From positions 1 through 12,368 of the forward strand of contig JAISDP010000088.1 of the NCBI GenBank assembly GCA_031264715.1: DNA of 12,368 nucleotides, given 5' to 3'. Of the stretch, positions 6,956 to 12,368 are shown piece after piece (the stretch's first letter is position 1; each line of letters opens with the position of its first letter). The DNA comes from Bacteroidales bacterium. Its GTDB lineage: Bacteria; Bacteroidota; Bacteroidia; Bacteroidales; UBA4181. The notes below the pieces were generated by a model. That model was not told the DNA's origin. It was given only the letters and a program-made list of their open reading frames with translations, and did not search any database. The translations under genes were made by a program, and so were the position numbers.

Positions 6956-7042
6956 ACGTAAATTATATTTGTGCTCCCTCGCTAAGTAATGAAAAATAAA
7001 TAACATATATACCGCGCGGCCTAAAATTGTGAGATTATTTTG

Positions 7043-7111
7043 CCACTAATCGGATCGAGTTCTAGGCTACCGTCGGATACGATGCTAAGCTACCGTCGGA
7101 TCGCTCTCTAA
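7043..7111. repeat. Three 23-bp tandem repeat units
   Basis: Units lie at 7043-7065, 7066-7088 and 7089-7111. Units two and three share GCTACCGTCGGAT at their start and CTAA at their end. The first is more diverged but keeps TCGGAT and a terminal CTAG at the same offsets, so TCGGAT recurs at 7050, 7073 and 7096, exactly 23 bp apart. The period is not a multiple of three, so this is not a protein repeat. Function unknown. Confidence 0.7.
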
Positions 7112-7141
7112 CCCGGAAGCGGGTTGCCCCCGGTACGGGGC
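7110..7141. repeat. Two back-to-back GC-rich hairpins
   Basis: AACCCG-GAAG-CGGGTT (7110-7125) is a perfect 6-bp stem with a four-base loop. It is followed directly by GCCCC-CGGTAC-GGGGC (7126-7141), a 5-bp stem with a six-base loop. They adjoin the third tandem unit. In RNA on either strand this would be a stable structured element; it might be an RNA processing site in the operon transcript or part of an inserted repeat. Confidence 0.65.
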
Positions 7142-7317
7142 ATCTCACAAAACCGTGCCGCATGAAATATAACAGCGTTTCGGAATGAAGAATAACAATA
7201 TAGAAAAACTTCCCGACATGTCCGGAAAATGAACTGTTATATCTTGATTTATTTCGCATCACTGAAAGGAACTTGTTAAACCATTAAATTTATCTATATA
7301 TATATTTCTACTGAAAG

Positions 7318-7353
7318 AACCGGCAGAACAACTCAAGTGCTGCTCTGCCGGTT
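7318..7353 (-). terminator. Hairpin 3' of susD, possible partial terminator
   Basis: AACCGGCAGA (7318-7327) and TCTGCCGGTT (7344-7353) form a perfect 10-bp stem with a 16-base loop, 13 bases after the susD stop codon. On the minus-strand transcript the stem is preceded by an A run and followed by UUCUUUC-like sequence. On the plus strand it is followed by five T, so it may work both ways. In Sus-type operons a weak terminator or RNA-stabilising hairpin after susD is commonly thought to make susCD mRNA more abundant than the enzyme mRNA. Confidence 0.65.
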
Positions 7354-7366
7354 TTTCACGGGTCTA

Positions 7367-8920
7367 TCAATATCCCGGGTTTTGAGGAAGTTTGTCAGGA
7401 TTAAGCTGATTTTGTGCGTAGGGTATCGGATAAAGTAGCTCATAGTCTGCAACCATAGCCGGAACAGTGAGACTCCCAAATTCGCAATCAACGATATATT
7501 CGGGAAGATAACTCAAACTTGCGGCGCCCCGTTTGTAGTATGCGTTCATTACTTCCTGTGCGCGACCTGTACGAACGAGGTCAAACCAGCGATGTCCTTC
7601 CAGACCAAGTTCTAACCGGCGTTCTTTCTCAATCGCTAAAGCCACATCATTTTTGGTAGCATTGATATCCGTTGTCACGCCGGCGCGGTCGCGGATACGC
7701 TTGATTTGAACAATCGCAGCCGCAGGGTCGGTCTCGTTTAGGCACTCTGCATACTTAAGGATAATATCAGCATAGCGGCTGATAATCGTCGGACATCCGC
7801 TTTCAGGGACATTTCCTGATCTGCCGTCGGTAATATTGCGATAATCGAAATATTTAAGCGTTTGAGGAACGATAACTTCCGGATACTGATCACCCTCTAA
7901 ATGTTTGGCATGGAGTCCCATGTGTACAACCGAACGCCTGAGATCATTTTCTTCATACAATGTGGCGAGATCGGTGGTCATCATCATTAAATTTACGCCA
8001 TAAATAAGACTGTTCGTATATCCGGGGGGATTGATTGCTACTCCTTCGATATTTCCCAAAGAAGCGCGCATGAGATAATTAGACATTGCCGGCGTTTGAG
8101 CATAAGCATAACGTATGGCAAAAATGATCTCCTTGTTGTTTACGTTTTCAGCGCTGAAAATTGATTTATATTGCGCTCCGTCAATTAACCCGAGGCTGGC
8201 TCCTTCTTTAGCAATAATAGCCTCGTAAAGCGTTTTGGCTTCGGCATATTTCTTGCGCGTCAAATAAACATCGGCGAGGATTGCCTGGGCAGCTGTTGAA
8301 GTTATCCTGCCTATTTCAGTCTGAGCGGAATAGGACACCGGCAATTTGGCAACAGCGTCGGTAAGGTCTTCGATGATTTGCACATACACATTGTCAACGC
8401 TTTCCCTGCCGTAGTTAAACACATCCATTGGCTGCATGATGTCTTCCACAACAAGAGGAACGTCTCCAAATACGCGAACCATGGCATAATAGGCATAAGC
8501 GCGTATAAACTTTGCTTCTCCCACATACTGATTAAACTTGGGGTCTGAAGAGAACTTCTCCGTCATGTTGGCGATCACCAGGTTGCACCTGTTGATAATC
8601 TGATAGCCGGATTGCCACAGGTTACCCAGCATACCATTGCTGGATGCTACACCTGATTCATGAAGCGTAATATGATCCGCTGAGTTGACAACCTTATAGC
8701 AATAGGCATTATCGGTAGGCAAGTCGCCCGTATATACGATCGCGTTGGCAAAATTATCCCTTAACCCGCCATAAGCGGCATAAAGGACGTTTTGAACCTC
8801 ACCTGCCGTACGGCAATAATTGTCGAAAGATGTTGCATCGGTCGGATATTTGTCAAAGAAACTTTCACTGCAAGATGTGAGCAGTGTCAATCCCAAAACT
8901 AATGATATTAGATGTTTCAT
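7367..8920 (-). CDS. SusD/RagB-family outer-membrane glycan-binding lipoprotein
   Basis: This is the surface lipoprotein that caps its SusC partner and captures oligosaccharides for import. The N-terminus MKHLISLVLGLTLLTSC is a lipoprotein signal with the lipid-anchored cysteine at residue 17. The family landmarks are in order: AKFIRAYAYYAMVRVFGDVP (136-155) in the SusD-like N-terminal domain, helical TPR-like stretches around 205-240, RYADIILKYAECLNE (382-396), ERRLELGLEGHRWFDLVRTG (433-452) and the typical C-terminal ending LNPDKLPQNPGY (506-517). The length of 517 residues is normal and I see no internal damage. It follows susC by 42 bp on the same strand, the standard pairing. The glycan bound cannot be read from the sequence; the downstream rhamnosidase and uronate esterase are the best hints. 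Confidence 0.95.
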   Translation of the reverse strand: MKHLISLVLGLTLLTSCSESFFDKYPTDATSFDNYCRTAGEVQNVLYAAYGGLRDNFANAIVYTGDLPTDNAYCYKVVNSADHITLHESGVASSNGMLGNLWQSGYQIINRCNLVIANMTEKFSSDPKFNQYVGEAKFIRAYAYYAMVRVFGDVPLVVEDIMQPMDVFNYGRESVDNVYVQIIEDLTDAVAKLPVSYSAQTEIGRITSTAAQAILADVYLTRKKYAEAKTLYEAIIAKEGASLGLIDGAQYKSIFSAENVNNKEIIFAIRYAYAQTPAMSNYLMRASLGNIEGVAINPPGYTNSLIYGVNLMMMTTDLATLYEENDLRRSVVHMGLHAKHLEGDQYPEVIVPQTLKYFDYRNITDGRSGNVPESGCPTIISRYADIILKYAECLNETDPAAAIVQIKRIRDRAGVTTDINATKNDVALAIEKERRLELGLEGHRWFDLVRTGRAQEVMNAYYKRGAASLSYLPEYIVDCEFGSLTVPAMVADYELLYPIPYAQNQLNPDKLPQNPGY

Positions 8921-8962
8921 TTGTATATAATAATTTTTAAATTAAACATTACGAACTACAGA

Positions 8963-11900
8963 TCAAAAACTGATATTAGCGCCAAAAGTGATGGTCCTCG
9001 GGACGGGATACTGGCCTGCAGCAGTACCACCGGTAGAGCCTCCCATACCGCCGGTTTCAATAGAGTAACCCGGAAATTCGTCAAACGACCACAGGTTTTG
9101 GGCATTTACGTTCACCCGCAACGACTTCAAGCCGATTTTATTTGTGAAAGATCGGGGAACGGTATATCCCAAAGCGATATTGCGAATCTTCAGGTAGTTG
9201 GACTTGAACACATAACGATCTGCCGCAGCAAGCGCTATCGTCGTGTTACCGCCGGCCACTGCCGATTTGCCGTCGCCCTGACTGTATATTTCTTCGGTAT
9301 CACGATTACCGCGCCAACGATCACGCGAATAATAAGCAATCGTATTCTCCATGTGGCGATTCAGCGCATACGCATATGCTTGCCAATAAACCAATCCTCC
9401 AGCCTGTCCATCGAGTACAAACGAGAGGTCGAAGTTTTTGTACGACATGCGGCTGGTGAATCCATAATTGAATTTGGGCATATTGTTACCCATGTATTTC
9501 ATATCCCAGGAGTTGACTGTACCGTCAGGCACGCCTTCGTCTGCGGTATTATTCCAGTCCAGAAAACGCAGGTCGCCAATGTCGCCCGCACTTCCATTCA
9601 GTCGTGGAAGCGTCTTGACTTCATCTACCGTATTGAAGTAACCGACGGTTTGGTAGAAGTACATATCACCAAGCGGACGTCCTACATAGTTGCGCACATT
9701 TCCGGTAACAGACCCATAGTAGTCGTTACCCGTAGCCAGCGACAACAGTTTGTTGCGGTTGAACGATATGTTGAATCCTGCCGTCCATTTGAACGCTTTG
9801 TTGATGATTGGAGAATTTACCTCAATCTCAACACCGCGGTTACGGATCTCTCCGGCGTTCATGGTCACGCTGGTGGCTTTACCGTTCAGATTGGGAATCG
9901 TAACGGCAAGTACGGCATCGCTCAGTCGGTCGTACCAGTCGACAATGATTGTCAGTCGCTTAAACAGGCCTAATTCGATACCTGCGTCAAACTGTGTATT
10001 TTTCTCCCAACTGAGGTAGGTGTTCGAATATCCGCCCGGATAGTATCCCGTTACGGAATTTACAGCACTGCCTGAACCAAAAGCATAGTTTGCCGTCGAC
10101 ATGGAAGAAGTCCACACATAGTTTCCTCCAATACGGTCATTACCATTAACGCCGTAGCTGGCTCTCAACTTGGCTATCGTAAGCCATGAGATGTCTTTTG
10201 CAAATGATTCTTCGGTGATATTCCAACCTGCCGAAGTCGACCAGAAGATACCTGCACGTTTGTTGGGACCAAATTTACTGGAACGATCCTGACGGATTGA
10301 CCCCGACAGCAGATATTTGCTCCCGTAGTCGTAATTGATACGACCCAAGACAGCGTCCGAAACATATTCCGTATTCGTAGAAGCGCCATTGTACAGGTAA
10401 GCGCCGGTAACGTTTTTAATAAGGTCATTCCCGAATGCTATCGGATACGAAGCGTCGGTACGTGTGAGTTGACGTACTTGAAATTCGCTTTCGTAGGTAA
10501 CGTCATACGCAATCATGGCTGTCAGGCTATGAACATTGTTGAATACGTGATTGTAAGTTGCCGTATTCGACCAGTGCCAGCCGTAGTCGAACGACGATGC
10601 TCGTTCTGCGGCAATAGCTGTCATGTCCGGAGTTGATTTATTTCCTTTACGCGAAGTACCTGGAGCATACGCCGAGCGGTAGAATTCTCTTTTCTGGTTA
10701 ATCGTCGAAAGGTTGAATTCCGTTTTGACTACAAGCCCTTTAATAGGCCTGATATTGATAAATGCCTGTGATAATGTCCTGTAAACAGTATAATCATTAT
10801 TGGTTTCGAGCAGTTTACTAAGCGGATTCGTCAACTCCGAATTGAGATCCGTTCCACTTGTATGCTGCTGTATTTGGAAGTAATCGCCGTCGGGTGCATA
10901 CGCAGGGAAAAATGGCGGATACGTGAGTGCATCTGCAATCGTTCCATCCGTGTAACTTGTATTTCCACCGGTGGTCGTTTGGCGGCGTTGTTGTGTCCAG
11001 GTAGGTGCGAAATTCGCTCCCACGGTTACGTATTTGCTTAAATCCGTATCAATCTGGAACCTTGCTCCGATTCTTTTGTTATACGAGTTAAGGACGATAC
11101 CTTGTTGGTCGGAGAAGTTAAGCGACATTGAATAATTGACCTTTTCGGCAGCTCCGCGCGCCGAAAGTTCATAGCGCTGCATCGGAGCTGTGCGGAAATA
11201 TTCTTTTTGCCAGTCTGTTTCAACCCATTGGCTTGGATCGTCGAAAAATGGTACTGCGGGCATATTTCTGTATTCACGCGCTTCCTTGACCATTTGTGCA
11301 AATTCAGCGGAATTCAACACATCAATATACCTTTGAGGCTGCTGGAATCCTGCCGTGGCATTGAAATTTATTATCGGGAAGCCTCCTTTGGAGCCTTTTT
11401 TTGTGGTTACCATGATGACTCCGTTACCAGCGCGCGAACCGTAAATGGCAGCTGAGGCGGCATCTTTCAATACCTGGATACTTTCTATATTCTCAGCTGA
11501 AAGATTGGCGAATACCTGTGCATCGTTGGTCGGATAGCCGTCGATGACAAACAGCGGCTCGCTCGAAGCCGTCAGTGAACCGGTTCCGCGAATACGTATC
11601 GACGGGGCAGATCCCGGCTGACCGTCGCTTTGTACAAGATAAAGACCCGACATCTGTCCATAGAGGCTCTCTGCAAGGGTTCCTACGGGCATCTCCTTGA
11701 TATTTTCGGCATTAAGCACCGAAATGGCTGTCGTTACCGAGCGTTTCGGCAACGTGCCGTAACCGATGACCACCACTTCTTCGAGTGTTTTAGTGTCTTC
11801 CAGCAATTTAATTATAAGGGGTGCCCCCTCCCCCGTAAGTGGTAAAACGCTGATTTCCTGCGCGATATAACCGATATAGGACACTTGCAGTATCGCATCG

Positions 11901-12368
11901 TCCTTTACGGTGAGAGAGAAATTACCCTCAACGTCAGTCACCGTGCCGTTTGAAATGCCTTTCTCTCTGATATTCGCGCCGATGATGGGTTCGCCGTTCA
12001 GGTCGATGACCGTACCGGTGATGCGTTTGCCTGTCTGCTGGGCTATCGCCGGCAGAGCGGCAAGAAATACGTCTTTCCTGTTTAATACGATCTGGCGGTC
12101 GCTGATGGCATACGAGATGTCGGCATCACGGAAAAGATTGTCCAACACCGAGGTAATGTTCTCATTGCTCGCCTTAATTGATACCTTGCTTTCGACATTT
12201 ACGATTTTCTTGTTGTATAGAAATCGAAATTCGCTTTGTTCCTCAATGCCGTTGATAACGTCTTCGACGGTCGTATTGTCCATGTGAAGATTTATCAAGG
12301 TTTTCTGGGAATATGTGTTCATCCCCATGGCCTGTGTTACGCCAATAATCACTAATAGAATGTAAATT
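8963..12368 (-). CDS. SusC/RagA-family TonB-dependent glycan transporter with STN domain (5' end outside window)
   Basis: This outer-membrane channel works with SusD to import oligosaccharides using TonB energy. The reading frame is open to the window edge: a GTG at 12352 is preceded by in-frame hydrophobic codons (IYILL), so the true start and most of the signal peptide lie beyond 12368. From that GTG, the domains are an STN signalling domain (about 17-92, TLINLHMDNTTVEDV...), a carboxypeptidase-like regulatory beta domain (about 108-186, RITGTVIDLNGEPIIGANI), a TonB-box-like LEEVVVIGYGT (190-200), the plug with LFVIDGYP (267-274) and LKDAASAAIYGSRAGNG (295-311), then the beta-barrel ending PRTITFGANISF. 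At least 1134 codons are present and undamaged. An STN domain on a SusC protein usually goes with a FecR-type anti-sigma factor and ECF sigma factor encoded just upstream, here off the right edge. Confidence 0.96.
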   Translation of the reverse strand, partial: IYILLVIIGVTQAMGMNTYSQKTLINLHMDNTTVEDVINGIEEQSEFRFLYNKKIVNVESKVSIKASNENITSVLDNLFRDADISYAISDRQIVLNRKDVFLAALPAIAQQTGKRITGTVIDLNGEPIIGANIREKGISNGTVTDVEGNFSLTVKDDAILQVSYIGYIAQEISVLPLTGEGAPLIIKLLEDTKTLEEVVVIGYGTLPKRSVTTAISVLNAENIKEMPVGTLAESLYGQMSGLYLVQSDGQPGSAPSIRIRGTGSLTASSEPLFVIDGYPTNDAQVFANLSAENIESIQVLKDAASAAIYGSRAGNGVIMVTTKKGSKGGFPIINFNATAGFQQPQRYIDVLNSAEFAQMVKEAREYRNMPAVPFFDDPSQWVETDWQKEYFRTAPMQRYELSARGAAEKVNYSMSLNFSDQQGIVLNSYNKRIGARFQIDTDLSKYVTVGANFAPTWTQQRRQTTTGGNTSYTDGTIADALTYPPFFPAYAPDGDYFQIQQHTSGTDLNSELTNPLSKLLETNNDYTVYRTLSQAFINIRPIKGLVVKTEFNLSTINQKREFYRSAYAPGTSRKGNKSTPDMTAIAAERASSFDYGWHWSNTATYNHVFNNVHSLTAMIAYDVTYESEFQVRQLTRTDASYPIAFGNDLIKNVTGAYLYNGASTNTEYVSDAVLGRINYDYGSKYLLSGSIRQDRSSKFGPNKRAGIFWSTSAGWNITEESFAKDISWLTIAKLRASYGVNGNDRIGGNYVWTSSMSTANYAFGSGSAVNSVTGYYPGGYSNTYLSWEKNTQFDAGIELGLFKRLTIIVDWYDRLSDAVLAVTIPNLNGKATSVTMNAGEIRNRGVEIEVNSPIINKAFKWTAGFNISFNRNKLLSLATGNDYYGSVTGNVRNYVGRPLGDMYFYQTVGYFNTVDEVKTLPRLNGSAGDIGDLRFLDWNNTADEGVPDGTVNSWDMKYMGNNMPKFNYGFTSRMSYKNFDLSFVLDGQAGGLVYWQAYAYALNRHMENTIAYYSRDRWRGNRDTEEIYSQGDGKSAVAGGNTTIALAAADRYVFKSNYLKIRNIALGYTVPRSFTNKIGLKSLRVNVNAQNLWSFDEFPGYSIETGGMGGSTGGTAAGQYPVPRTITFGANISF

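Larger units (their letters stand above)
6956..7317. other. Repeat-rich intergenic gap inside the PUL
   Basis: About 360 bp separate the susD terminator-like hairpin from the chosen esterase start, against 42-50 bp at the other two junctions of this operon. It contains three 23-bp tandem units (7043-7111), two adjacent GC-rich hairpins (7110-7141) and a minus-strand segment reading GCACGGTTTTGTGAGATGCC that recalls, from memory, a conserved stretch near the coding region of bacterial group II introns. A 66-codon minus-strand frame (7262 to 7062) covers these repeats but looks non-coding. I could not identify a clear Bacteroidota promoter (TAnnTTTG) pointing at the esterase. Confidence 0.45.

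Noticed and set aside
6964..6972. TATATTTG, matching the Bacteroidota -7 promoter box, on the plus strand
   Set aside because: It points away from the operon, no plus-strand gene follows, and no convincing -33 element is present, so it is probably chance in A/T-rich DNA.
7043..7111. Tandem repeats considered as a CRISPR array
   Set aside because: The units adjoin with no spacers, only two are close copies, and no cas genes are present.
7062..7262. 66-codon minus-strand frame in the susD-esterase gap
   Set aside because: Much of it is made of the 23-bp tandem repeats and the two hairpins. The repeat period is not a multiple of three, and the translation resembles nothing.
8912..9973. 353-codon plus-strand frame
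   Set aside because: It is antisense to the SusC barrel region, with no family motif and no plausible regulatory context.

Overview
The window looks like Bacteroidota DNA, most likely Bacteroidales. The evidence is a SusC/SusD outer-membrane glycan-uptake pair with an STN domain on SusC, start codons without clear Shine-Dalgarno sequences, and an IS30-family element of a type common in this phylum. All intact host genes lie on the minus strand, so transcription runs from right to left.

Right to centre (about 12368 to 2139): a compact polysaccharide utilization locus. In transcription order it holds a SusC-like TonB-dependent transporter (5' end outside the window), a SusD-like surface lipoprotein, a CE15-type glucuronoyl/uronoyl esterase-like hydrolase and a large GH78 alpha-L-rhamnosidase. 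The SusCD pair should bind and import an oligosaccharide. In the periplasm the esterase would remove an ester from a uronic acid and the rhamnosidase would release L-rhamnose. This suggests a rhamnose- and uronate-containing plant glycan, such as rhamnose-capped arabinogalactan side chains or rhamnogalacturonan. The substrate is inference. The STN domain on SusC suggests control by an ECF sigma/FecR-type anti-sigma pair, expected just beyond the right edge.

The SusD-esterase gap (about 410 bp to the likely esterase start) is unusually long for such a locus. It holds a hairpin after susD, three 23-bp tandem repeat units and two back-to-back GC-rich hairpins, and may contain an inserted or repeated element. 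A large hairpin (17-bp perfect stem) follows the rhamnosidase stop codon and marks the end of the operon.

Left part (1 to about 2076): an accessory, decaying region. An IS30-family element (about 587-1662) has recognisable terminal inverted repeats and a plus-strand transposase with an intact DDE triad. Its conserved C-terminus lies in the -1 frame, behind a correctly phased A_AAA_AAA heptamer. Left of the IS, on the minus strand, are phage-type remnants: a small LysM-like reading frame with an early in-frame stop, and a frameshifted reading frame ending in a single transmembrane helix. I found no tRNA, rRNA or CRISPR array. Nothing seen amounts to a clearly new system; the possible frameshift control of the transposase and the repeat-rich insert inside the PUL are the most worthwhile leads.
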